5,534 nt of DNA from Candidatus Aminicenantota bacterium (GTDB lineage Bacteria > Acidobacteriota > Aminicenantia > UBA2199), in NCBI GenBank assembly GCA_020355945.1, contig CP070627.1, positions 5,773,709 to 5,779,242 on the forward strand, written 5' to 3'. Numbering within the stretch: position 1 is the first letter of the stretch; each line of letters opens with the position of its first letter. The notes below the pieces were generated by a model, which was not told the origin of the DNA, did not search any database, and worked only from the letters and a program-made list of their open reading frames with translations. Shown piece after piece: positions 1-5,386 of the stretch. The translations under genes were made by a program, and so were the position numbers.

Positions 1-116
1 GTTGAGGTTAAGGTTGAGGAGAAAAAAAACTGCTTGAAATTACCTGTTTTTCCAGAATAATACGTAAAATTCCTGGAGTTTTCCGTTTCCTCTAACCTCA
101 GCCTTAACCTTAACCT
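1..116. repeat. Inverted hexamer repeats of the AGGTTA/TAACCT type
   Basis: Positions 1-18 read GTTGAG GTTAAG GTTGAG. Positions 93-116 read TAACCT CAGCCT TAACCT TAACCT, which is the same degenerate hexamer on the other strand. The reverse complement of 5-19 matches 96-110 at 14 of 15 positions, so the two blocks are inverted around an AT-rich spacer of about 75 bases. The left block begins at the window edge and may continue beyond it. The block lies downstream of the EF-G gene. No function is visible; it looks like an intergenic simple-repeat array. Confidence 0.6.
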
Positions 117-143
117 GGAAATTCTCAAAATTAGAATTCCTGG
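114..143. repeat. Imperfect hairpin downstream of EF-G gene
   Basis: CCTGGAAATTCT (114-125) can pair with AGAATTCCTGG (133-143) across a 7-nt loop. The pairing has one T-T mismatch and one bulged base. There is no U-tract on either strand, so it is not a convincing intrinsic terminator. It may be part of the same palindromic intergenic material as the flanking hexamer repeats. Confidence 0.35.
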
Positions 144-152
144 AACCTCGCC

Positions 153-169
153 ATAAAGTCCTGAAATAA
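153..169 (+). repeat. Dispersed 17-bp motif, copy 1
   Basis: ATAAAGTCCTGAAATAA belongs to a motif ATAAAGNNCTGAAATAA found three times in this window, all in the same orientation and all intergenic (also 2608-2624 and 2751-2767). Only the seventh and eighth bases vary. This copy lies just beyond the stop codon of the minus-strand EF-G gene. Confidence 0.55.
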
Positions 170-179
170 CAAATATAAA

Positions 180-209
180 CTCTTTCAAGCTCTAATACTT
201 TGAAAAGAG
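180..209 (-). terminator. Possible weak terminator overlapping EF-G stop
   Basis: Read on the minus strand, CTCTTTTCAA (209-200) can pair with TTGAAAGAG (188-180) with one bulged base and an 11-nt loop. The hairpin spans the EF-G stop codon and is followed by a T-rich stretch (179-166). The stem is AT-rich and the U-tract is interrupted, so a role as intrinsic terminator is only an inference. No better terminator is visible downstream of this gene. Confidence 0.35.
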
Positions 210-2327
210 AGAAATTGGCCTGTCCTGTTTTTTTTCAGCCACAGAGGACAAAGAGGAGGCTTTTTCTTTCTTCTCGGCAATGATTTCTTCTTGAATATTT
301 TTCGGCAGGGGTTCGTATTTGAGGAATTCCAAAGAGTAATTGGCCCGGCCGCTGGACAGGGTGCGCAGCACGGATGCATACCCGAACATCTCCATTAATG
401 GAATTTTACCGGCAAGTTTCTGGGAACCTTTACGATAGCGCCGCATATTGTCAATATGCCCTCGCCTGCGGTTAATATCGCCAATAATATCCCCGATGTA
501 TTCATCCGGGGTATTGATTTCAATTTTCATCACCGGTTCCAATAGTTGGGCACATCCTGGTTTGATTGCTTGTTTTAAGGCCAGTTCCGTACAGGTGCGA
601 AAGGCCATTTCACTGGAATCCACCGCGTGGAAACTGCCGTCAATTAACGTGAATTTGACATCTACCATGGGATACTCTGCCAACAGGCCTTTTTCCATGA
701 TGCGGCGAAATCCTTTTTCCACTGCCGGGATAAACTCTTTGGGAATATTCCCTCCTTTGATATAGTCGACAAATTCAATTCCTTTCCCCGTATTGGGTTC
801 TAGCCTGAATAGGATATGGGCATACTGTCCATGACCGCCGGTTTGTTTTTTAAATTTATATTCATGGCGGATTTCACAGGTAAGGGTTTCACGAAATGCT
901 ACGGCTGGTTTTCCTACTTCTACATTCACTTTATGTTCGGTTTTTAAACGATCCACTATCACATCCAGGTGAAGCTCTCCCATCCCGGAAATCACGGTTT
1001 CTTCGGTCTCGTTGTCATAACGTATTTTAAAGGAGGGGTCTTCCAACGCCATTTTATTTAGAGCAATTCCCAGACGATCCCGTTCTTTCAAGGTGGCAGG
1101 AGCAATTTTCATGTCCATCACAGTATCCGGGTAATGAATATTCTCCAGCAGGAGGGGATTACTTTCGTCGCACAGGGTATCACCGGTGGTAGTGATTTTC
1201 AGACCGATCAGGGCGCCAATATCCCCGGCACGCAGTACATTGACTTCCTTACGTTCATTGGCATGAATTCGCATAATCCTGCCGATGCGTTCTTTTTTTT
1301 CTTTAGTGGAATTGTATACATAAGTACCGGAATGCAGGTCCCCGGAATAAACCCGGATAAAGGTTTGCTGGCCCACGTAGTTATCATTGATAATTTTAAA
1401 GGCCAGTGCGGAAAAGGGTCGTTTCCATGAGGGTTTCCTGGAGATAGTGGTTTTCGGATCGTTTATATCGTATCCCAGTACAATGCCGCGGTCAATGGGA
1501 GAAGGAAGATAATCCACCACGGCATCCAGCAGTTTTCGTACGCCTTTGTTTTTAAAGGCGGAACCGCAAAATACCGGGGTGATTAGCAAACGCAGCACTG
1601 CATGCCTGGCAGCTTGCTTGATATCACCTGTGGTAATCTCTTCTTCATTTAGATATTTTTCCATTAAGTTTTCATCAAAATCTGCCAGTTTTTCAACCAG
1701 TTTTTCGTGATATATTTGTGCCTGGTCTTTTAATTCCCCGGGGATTTCAGATACGATGATTTTCAGGTCATCATAGGTGACAGCGGTCATATCTACCAGG
1801 TCGATGATGCCCTGGAAATTTTCTTCGCTGCCGATGGGTAATTGGAAGGGGACGGCATTGGCGCCCAGCATATCGTTCATCATATCGACTGTTTGCAGCA
1901 GGTGGGCCCCGGGGCGGTCCATTTTATTAACAAAAGCGATCCTGGGGACTTTGTAGCGGTCAGCCTGGTGCCACACGGTTTCGCTTTGGGGTTCTACGCC
2001 GCCCACTGCGCAAAAGACCGTGACAATGCCGTCCAGGACTCTTAATGATCGTTCCACTTCCAGGGTGAAATCGATATGACCGGGTGTATCAATAATATTA
2101 ATCTGGTGGTTGTTCCATGTGGTGGTAATGGCGGCGGAGGAAATGGTAATTCCTCGTTCTTGTTCTTGTTTCATGAAGTCCATGACAGCCTGGCCGTCGT
2201 GGACTTCTCCCATTTTACGGGTAACGCCGGAAAAGAAGAGGATGCGTTCGGTGGTGGTGGTTTTACCGGCATCGATATGGGCTGCGATGCCGATATTTCT
2301 AATTTTTTGTATCACGTTTTGTTCCAT
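192..2327 (-). CDS. fusA: Elongation factor G (translational GTPase)
   Basis: EF-G is the cytoplasmic GTPase that drives tRNA-mRNA translocation on the ribosome and helps recycle ribosomes. The 711-residue product has all five G motifs: AHIDAGKT (16-23), GITI in switch I (59-62), DTPGH (80-84), NKMD (134-137) and GSAFKNKG (255-262). EF-G domains II-V follow. They include the domain IV stretch ending [10 protein letters not shown], with the conserved decoding-site-proximal His at 567, and the domain V motif GRANYSLEF (660-668). The ATG at 2327 has an AAGGAA site 9 nt upstream and a strong promoter beyond it. About 20 residues of charged tail (roughly 690-711) exceed the usual C-terminus. No rpsL, rpsG or tuf gene is adjacent, so this may be a second EF-G copy rather than the str-operon gene. 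Family assignment is secure; which paralogue is not. Confidence 0.97.
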   Translation of the reverse strand: MEQNVIQKIRNIGIAAHIDAGKTTTTERILFFSGVTRKMGEVHDGQAVMDFMKQEQERGITISSAAITTTWNNHQINIIDTPGHIDFTLEVERSLRVLDGIVTVFCAVGGVEPQSETVWHQADRYKVPRIAFVNKMDRPGAHLLQTVDMMNDMLGANAVPFQLPIGSEENFQGIIDLVDMTAVTYDDLKIIVSEIPGELKDQAQIYHEKLVEKLADFDENLMEKYLNEEEITTGDIKQAARHAVLRLLITPVFCGSAFKNKGVRKLLDAVVDYLPSPIDRGIVLGYDINDPKTTISRKPSWKRPFSALAFKIINDNYVGQQTFIRVYSGDLHSGTYVYNSTKEKKERIGRIMRIHANERKEVNVLRAGDIGALIGLKITTTGDTLCDESNPLLLENIHYPDTVMDMKIAPATLKERDRLGIALNKMALEDPSFKIRYDNETEETVISGMGELHLDVIVDRLKTEHKVNVEVGKPAVAFRETLTCEIRHEYKFKKQTGGHGQYAHILFRLEPNTGKGIEFVDYIKGGNIPKEFIPAVEKGFRRIMEKGLLAEYPMVDVKFTLIDGSFHAVDSSEMAFRTCTELALKQAIKPGCAQLLEPVMKIEINTPDEYIGDIIGDINRRRGHIDNMRRYRKGSQKLAGKIPLMEMFGYASVLRTLSSGRANYSLEFLKYEPLPKNIQEEIIAEKKEKASSLSSVAEKKQDRPISLFSKY

Positions 2328-2336
2328 TTTTCACAG

Positions 2337-2342
2337 TTCCTT
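2337..2342 (-). promoter_or_regulatory. Ribosome binding site of EF-G gene
   Basis: On the minus strand AAGGAA lies 9 nt before the ATG at 2327. It supports this start, which also places the first G motif at the normal distance from the N-terminus. Confidence 0.7.
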
Positions 2343-2399
2343 TTGGGTAAGGTGTATGGTTTCCTCTATCCAAATGATTGTCTTCAGTTTGACCCGCGG

Positions 2400-2428
2400 A
2401 TTATATCATTTTAATTTCCATTTGGCAA
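2400..2428 (-). promoter_or_regulatory. Sigma-70 type promoter of EF-G gene
   Basis: On the minus strand TTGCCA (2428-2423) and TATAAT (2405-2400) are separated by exactly 17 bp. The -35 matches consensus at 5 of 6 positions and the -10 is perfect. Transcription is expected to start near 2393, giving a 5' leader of about 66 nt. Two CCGCGG palindromes, 2394-2399 at the start site and 2431-2436 just upstream of the -35, bracket the promoter. The gene therefore seems to be transcribed independently. Confidence 0.7.
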
Positions 2429-2468
2429 GCCCGCGGTCGGCCTAGATTCACCATCTATTTTTTAAAGC

Positions 2469-2498
2469 CGCGAAGACACGCGAAGGAACGCGAAGAAA
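2469..2498. repeat. Three tandem 10-bp CGCGAAG repeats
   Basis: CGCGAAGACA, CGCGAAGGAA and CGCGAAGAAA follow each other without gaps, giving a helical-turn period of 10 bp. The reverse complement (TTCGCG every 10 bases) resembles short intergenic repeats I associate with many environmental bacterial genomes. That association is from memory, not a search. The block lies upstream of the EF-G promoter in non-coding DNA. Confidence 0.7.
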
Positions 2499-2539
2499 AA
2501 GATAACCAAAACCTCCATTAGTGAGAAGTTTTTGGGAGT

Positions 2540-2569
2540 CCAGAACCCTTTTCTCAAAAAGGGTTTTGG
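2540..2569. repeat. 13-bp hairpin in intergenic region
   Basis: CCAGAACCCTTTT (2540-2552) pairs with AAAAGGGTTTTGG (2557-2569) around a CTCA loop. The stem has 13 pairs, one of them G-U. It is flanked by a GC-rich CTGCCGGAGGC segment on one side and by GTTTTTGGGAGT on the other. No U-tract follows on either strand and the nearest gene ends are far away, so I read it as a REP-like palindromic element rather than a terminator. Confidence 0.6.
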
Positions 2570-2607
2570 CTGCCGGAGGCACAATGCTTAATACTCTTCA
2601 AGATTAA

Positions 2608-2624
2608 ATAAAGCGCTGAAATAA
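2608..2624 (+). repeat. Dispersed 17-bp motif, copy 2
   Basis: ATAAAGCGCTGAAATAA is identical to the copies at 153-169 and 2751-2767 except at the two variable central bases. It immediately precedes the left arm of the 12-bp inverted repeat starting at 2627. Confidence 0.55.
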
Positions 2625-2626
2625 TG

Positions 2627-2679
2627 CGAATGGGCAATTTTTAAAATTCTATAAATCTGTTTCCATTATTGCCCATTCG
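2627..2679. repeat. Perfect 12-bp inverted repeat, AT-rich loop
   Basis: CGAATGGGCAAT (2627-2638) is exactly the reverse complement of ATTGCCCATTCG (2668-2679). The 29-base spacer is AT-rich. It contains no open reading frame of note and lies in the non-coding stretch between the EF-G promoter and the small membrane-protein gene. It could be a stem-loop in RNA or the remnant of a small palindromic element. Confidence 0.6.
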
Positions 2680-2734
2680 TGCTACGCGAGGTACTGCAGG
2701 GAGAGTGACGTGATCCAGGAACGAAGTGCTGTAA

Positions 2735-2760
2735 AGTACTGCCGTTCGGCATAAAGTACT
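2735..2760. repeat. Compact hairpin with AGTACT outer arms
   Basis: AGTACT-GCCG-TT-CGGC-ATAA-AGTACT forms a 10-bp stem with a 4-nt bulge. The sequence TAAAGTACTG occurs twice here, 20 bp apart (2732-2741 and 2752-2761). The hairpin starts about 25 bases beyond the stop codon of the small minus-strand gene and could slow transcription or protect the mRNA end. It lacks a U-tract, so it is not a typical intrinsic terminator. Confidence 0.45.
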
Positions 2761-2767
2761 GAAATAA
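2751..2767 (+). repeat. Dispersed 17-bp motif, copy 3
   Basis: ATAAAGTACTGAAATAA is the third copy of ATAAAGNNCTGAAATAA. It overlaps the right arm of the compact hairpin. It lies 17 bases past the stop codon of the small gene, much as copy 1 lies 22 bases past the EF-G stop. Confidence 0.55.
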
Positions 2768-2784
2768 TAAAGTCCTTTGAATTA

Positions 2785-2973
2785 CTATAAAATCCACAGG
2801 ATCAATTGAATTATTCCTACGATAAGACCTACGATAACAGCAATCCCGGCAATGATGCCCCAGAATGTTTTATACCACTTTTTTTTCTCTTTTTTCGGTT
2901 GAATCTCAAATTTGTTTTTGTCTGCTTTTACGACTTCCATTTGCTCCTGGTCCACATGTAAATCCTCACTCAT
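2785..2973 (-). CDS. Small lysine-rich protein with C-terminal membrane anchor
   Basis: I do not recognise this family. From the preferred start the product is 62 residues. It has an acidic/polar N-terminal half, a KKEKKK cluster (27-32) and one hydrophobic segment (about 36-61, rich in Gly, Ile, Val) that ends at the C-terminus. This is a tail-anchored layout with the N-terminus probably cytoplasmic. The frame stays open to ATGs at 3057 and 3096. I prefer 2973 because AAGAAGG lies 4 nt upstream, and because the SSKEGN peptide just before it is largely the translated Shine-Dalgarno. The ATG at 3096 overlaps the -10 of the predicted promoter, so it would not be on the transcript. The start at 3057 (91 residues) remains possible. 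Function is unknown. It is transcribed divergently from the ATPase gene. Confidence 0.6.
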   Translation of the reverse strand: MSEDLHVDQEQMEVVKADKNKFEIQPKKEKKKWYKTFWGIIAGIAVIVGLIVGIIQLILWIL

Positions 2974-3094
2974 ATTGCCTTCTTTTGAAGAGTTTAATCG
3001 CCGCACAGCTTCGGGCGAATGTTTCAACACACAAAGCGAATGAAGTGGTTCGCTCATCTGCTCTATATCCTCTCTAAATTTAAATTTCCTTTTC

Positions 3095-3123
3095 ATTATA
3101 CCCGATTAACAACATTTTTTCAA
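3095..3123 (-). promoter_or_regulatory. Sigma-70 type promoter of small membrane-protein gene
   Basis: On the minus strand TTGAAA (3123-3118) and TATAAT (3100-3095) are spaced by exactly 17 bp. The predicted start is near 3088. The -35 lies in the left end of the inverted-repeat element at 3118-3242, while the -10 lies outside it. The -10 overlaps the most upstream in-frame ATG of the small gene, which argues for a downstream translation start. Confidence 0.65.
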
Positions 3124-3242
3124 AGGGGGCGGCGCCCCCAGCCCAAAAAGGCCCGGATTTTGGTGCCAGGCAAAGTTTTGAGGCAAAATTTTTGGCAAAC
3201 CGTTAGGGTTTTCTTGGGCTGCGGGCGCCGCCCGCCTTGACA
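3118..3242. repeat. 125-bp inverted-repeat element, MITE- or REP-like
   Basis: The 32-bp arms 3118-3149 and 3211-3242 are reverse complements at 27 of 32 positions. Their core is very GC-rich: GGGCGGCGCCC on the left, GGGCGCCGCCC on the right. The 61-bp interior also folds, with TGCCA pairing to TGGCA and CAAA to TTTG. It encodes no protein. GC content and palindromicity are unlike the neighbouring AT-rich DNA, which suggests an inserted element. No target-site duplication is obvious at either end. Each end carries an outward -35 hexamer (TTGAAA left, TTGACA right). Alternatives are a bidirectional regulatory palindrome or a transcribed structured RNA. Confidence 0.7.
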
Positions 3243-3265
3243 TCAGTAAATTTCTAAGTTATAAT
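3237..3265 (+). promoter_or_regulatory. Perfect-consensus sigma-70 promoter of ATPase gene
   Basis: TTGACA (3237-3242) and TATAAT (3260-3265) both match consensus completely and are separated by the optimal 17 bp. Counting 7 bases from the end of the -10 puts +1 at about 3272, the A of the ATPase start codon. The -35 forms the right end of the inverted-repeat element and the -10 is outside it. Confidence 0.8.
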
Positions 3266-3271
3266 TAGAAT

Positions 3272-4513
3272 ATGACTGGTCTTAAACGAAACCTTGAAGA
3301 TAAACTTAATAAACTGCTGACCTTCTTTCCCGCGGTGACTATCCTGGGAGTAAGACAGGGAGGAAAAACCACCCTGGCAAAGATGATCAGGCCCCAATGG
3401 AAATATTTTGACCTGGAAAAAGGCAGCGACTACGATCGAATGACCAATGATGTTGATTTCTTTTTCAGGGAAAATCCCGAACACTTGATCATTGACGAGA
3501 TCCAACAAGCTCCCCAACTTTTTCAAGAACTGCGGGGGATTATTGACAGGGACCGGGAGAAAAAAGGTCGCTTTATCCTTACCGGTTCCAGTTCCTTTGA
3601 ACTGGTGAAAAATATATCAGACAGCCTGGCCGGCCGTGTGGGGATCGTGGAATTGGGCACGTTAAAACTCAATGAATTTGCCGCGAAACCCCTGTCACCA
3701 TTTTATAAAATTTTTGATAACCCGCTGTCATTAAATACTTTAGAATTTTTGAAAGATTTACAGCCGCAGGTTTCGCATGAACAGGTTACAAACTTTTTTT
3801 TAAAAGGCGGTTACCCGGAACCAGCCGTTATCAATGATGATGAATTTCACTTTAGTTGGATGGAGAACTATTATAAGACATATATTGAAAGAGATATCAG
3901 GAAATTATTCCCTAAGCTTGATATTGTCAAATACAGACGATTTATAGCCATGCTGTCCTCCCTTTCGGGGACCATCATCAATCGATCCGAAGTGGGCCGG
4001 TCCCTGGATACCTCGGAAGTTACCGTGAAAGAATACCTGGATATTGCTCATGGGACCTATGTGTGGCGGAATATACCCAGCTATGAAAAGAGTGTGATTA
4101 AATCTATCCTAAAAATGCCCAAAGGCATTCTTAGAGATTCGGGGCTCTCACACTTTCTCCAGAGAATTCGCGATAAAGAACAATTAAATGCCTATCCCCG
4201 TGTAGGTAACAGTTTTGAAGCGTTTATCACAGGAGAAATAATTAAAGGGCTGGAAGCAAAGATGCTGACAGGATGGGAATATTATTACTACAGGACACGC
4301 AATGGAGCTGAAATCGATTTAATCCTGGATGGTGATTTTGGTGTCCTGCCTATTGAAATCAAATATGGACTTAAAACCGATAAAAACCAGATAACTTCTC
4401 TTAGAAAATTTATTAAAGATAATAACCTGCCCTTTGGTATTGTCATCAATAACAGCGAAGAAGTAACCATGCTGGCTGAAGGGATAATTCAAATACCTGC
4501 AGGATTAGTATAA
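3272..4513 (+). CDS. AAA+ ATPase with C-terminal DUF4143 domain
   Basis: The 413-residue product has the AAA_14/DUF4143 architecture common in bacteria and archaea; its cellular role is unknown. The N-terminal ATPase core shows Walker A GVRQGGKT (26-33), Walker B HLIIDEIQ (71-78, Asp75-Glu76), sensor-like LTGSSSF (103-109) and SLAGRVG (118-124), whose Arg122 is a candidate ATP-contacting residue. A linker and winged-helix-like part follow (YIERDIRKLF at 204-213, then about 231-258). The C-terminal part ends in AEIDL (Asp349) and IEIK (Glu362, Lys364), with Glu316 upstream. This is the spacing of a PD-(D/E)xK nuclease-type core, and it looks intact. Length is normal for the family. No signal peptide or membrane segment is present, so it is cytoplasmic. 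The start codon has no Shine-Dalgarno and coincides with the predicted transcription start. No toxin, antitoxin or defence partner is adjacent. DNA binding or cleavage is inference. Confidence 0.93.
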   Translation: MTGLKRNLEDKLNKLLTFFPAVTILGVRQGGKTTLAKMIRPQWKYFDLEKGSDYDRMTNDVDFFFRENPEHLIIDEIQQAPQLFQELRGIIDRDREKKGRFILTGSSSFELVKNISDSLAGRVGIVELGTLKLNEFAAKPLSPFYKIFDNPLSLNTLEFLKDLQPQVSHEQVTNFFLKGGYPEPAVINDDEFHFSWMENYYKTYIERDIRKLFPKLDIVKYRRFIAMLSSLSGTIINRSEVGRSLDTSEVTVKEYLDIAHGTYVWRNIPSYEKSVIKSILKMPKGILRDSGLSHFLQRIRDKEQLNAYPRVGNSFEAFITGEIIKGLEAKMLTGWEYYYYRTRNGAEIDLILDGDFGVLPIEIKYGLKTDKNQITSLRKFIKDNNLPFGIVINNSEEVTMLAEGIIQIPAGLV

Positions 4514-4514
4514 T
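4509..4514 (+). promoter_or_regulatory. Possible -10 element for HEAT-repeat gene
   Basis: TATAAT overlaps the ATPase stop codon and would give a start near 4521 with a leader of about 74 nt. No good -35 is visible at 16-18 bp and there is no extended -10 TG, so this is weak. The alternative is read-through from the ATPase promoter, since no terminator is evident between the two genes. Confidence 0.3.
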
Positions 4515-4580
4515 TTCCTGCCTCATGGTTGTAAACCGATTCCTCCTCCACCCCGTCTAAGGGATCTTAAAACGAAATAA

Positions 4581-4588
4581 AAAGGAGG
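4581..4588 (+). promoter_or_regulatory. Strong ribosome binding site of HEAT-repeat gene
   Basis: AAAGGAGG lies 6 nt before the ATG at 4595, a near-perfect Shine-Dalgarno at good spacing. It fixes the start and predicts efficient translation, in contrast to the ATPase gene upstream, which has none. Confidence 0.9.
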
Positions 4589-4594
4589 AATAAC

Positions 4595-5386
4595 ATGAAA
4601 ACATTTCAACATCAGGTGTTTAAAAAATTAAGAATTGGCCTGGTAATGGTTATTGTATTCGGTCTCATGGGACTCGGAGTCTTTACTTTCGGTGAAGAAA
4701 AAGCCAAAGATGAAGAAACCGAACTGAAAGAAGCAGCCTTGAATGCCCTACTAATGATGAATGGAGAAAAAGCAATCCCTATTTTGGAAAAAATTCTCAA
4801 GCAAAAAGATAATCCTAAATTAAGGGAAAAAGCGGTATTTATTCTCAGCCAAAAAAGCAAGGAAAAAGCAATCCCCATCATTATCCGGGTAGCTAAAACC
4901 GATCCTGACATGGAGGTCAGGGAAAAAGCCATCTTCTGGTTGGGACAAATCAGGGACGAGAAAGCCTTTAACGCCTTAATGGATATTTATAACACCACTA
5001 AAGAACAAAGTTTAAGGGAGAAGCTGATTTTCTCAATTTCACAGCACAGGAGTGAAAAAGCCTTTCAAAAACTGGTGGAAATCGCTCAAAAAGACCCTGA
5101 TGAAGAAACCAGGGGAAAAGCAATTTTCTGGATCAGCCAATCAGGAAACAAAGGAGCAGCCGACATATTACAAAAAATCGCGCTGGGAGACCCCGACAAA
5201 AATATCCGGGAAAAAGCCCTGTTTGCTCTTTCTCAACTGCCTGGGCATGCCGGAGTACCATATTTAATCAAAATAGCCAAAACCCACAAAGACATGAATA
5301 CCAGGAAAAAAGCCGTATTCTGGCTGGGACAGTCCAATCATCCTGATGCCATAAAAGTATTGGAAGAGATCGCCCATGGAAAATAA
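4595..5386 (+). CDS. Exported HEAT-repeat protein
   Basis: The 263-residue product starts with a basic segment (Lys10, Lys11, Arg13) and a hydrophobic stretch (about 14-31). This is a signal peptide or an uncleaved anchor; no clear AxA site is seen before GEEKAKDE. From residue 45 the rest is built of HEAT-like helical repeats in strict 32-residue register. The consensus R-E-K-A-x-F-x-x-S/G-Q begins at 77, 109, 141, 173, 205 and 237, and a diverged unit (LKEAALNALL) begins at 45. Such repeats form alpha-solenoids that bind proteins, and no catalytic motif is present. It is therefore probably a scaffold or binding protein on the membrane or in the periplasm. The strong Shine-Dalgarno supports the start. 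The next gene overlaps its end by 11 nt, which suggests joint expression. Repeat class is clear; the partner is unknown. Confidence 0.9.
   Translation: MKTFQHQVFKKLRIGLVMVIVFGLMGLGVFTFGEEKAKDEETELKEAALNALLMMNGEKAIPILEKILKQKDNPKLREKAVFILSQKSKEKAIPIIIRVAKTDPDMEVREKAIFWLGQIRDEKAFNALMDIYNTTKEQSLREKLIFSISQHRSEKAFQKLVEIAQKDPDEETRGKAIFWISQSGNKGAADILQKIALGDPDKNIREKALFALSQLPGHAGVPYLIKIAKTHKDMNTRKKAVFWLGQSNHPDAIKVLEEIAHGK
4727..5383 (+). repeat. Coding tandem repeats with 96-bp period
   Basis: Seven units of 96 bp (32 codons) encode the HEAT-like repeats; the last unit is shortened to 27 codons by the stop. Sequence similarity is highest around the RGGGAAAAAGC segment that encodes (R)EKA, for example near 4919 and 5208. 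The exact period with no insertions suggests origin by tandem duplication of one unit. Confidence 0.75.
5362..5368 (+). promoter_or_regulatory. Ribosome binding site inside HEAT-repeat gene
   Basis: GGAAGAG lies 7 nt before the ATG at 5376, within the last codons of the HEAT-repeat gene. It supports an overlapping start and coupled translation of the next gene. Confidence 0.5.

Noticed and set aside
2343..2393. Riboswitch or attenuator in the EF-G leader
   Set aside because: The leader is short and shows no convincing conserved stem structure or terminator; only a promoter and ribosome binding site are visible.
2076..2445. Two overlapping plus-strand open frames opposite the EF-G N-terminus
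   Set aside because: They are antisense to a highly conserved GTPase domain, lack Shine-Dalgarno sites and show no recognisable domain.
2469..2498. CRISPR-like short repeats
   Set aside because: The units are only 10 bp, contiguous and without spacers; no cas gene is present.
2540..2569. Intrinsic terminator
   Set aside because: The stem is strong, but no U-tract follows on either strand and no gene ends nearby.
3019..3240. Plus-strand open frame of 73 codons across the inverted-repeat element
   Set aside because: It is made of antisense of the small gene plus the GC-rich palindrome, has no ribosome binding site, and its GRRPQPKK peptide appears in both directions only because of the inverted repeat.
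3254..3526. Minus-strand open frame of 90 codons
   Set aside because: It is antisense to the Walker A/B region of the ATPase and has no start signals.
4527..4537. Hairpin GGTT-GTA-AACC between the ATPase and HEAT-repeat genes as terminator
   Set aside because: The stem has only 4 bp and no U-tract.
4612..4932. Minus-strand open frame of 106 codons within the HEAT-repeat gene
   Set aside because: It is a shadow of the repetitive coding strand, without ribosome binding site or promoter.
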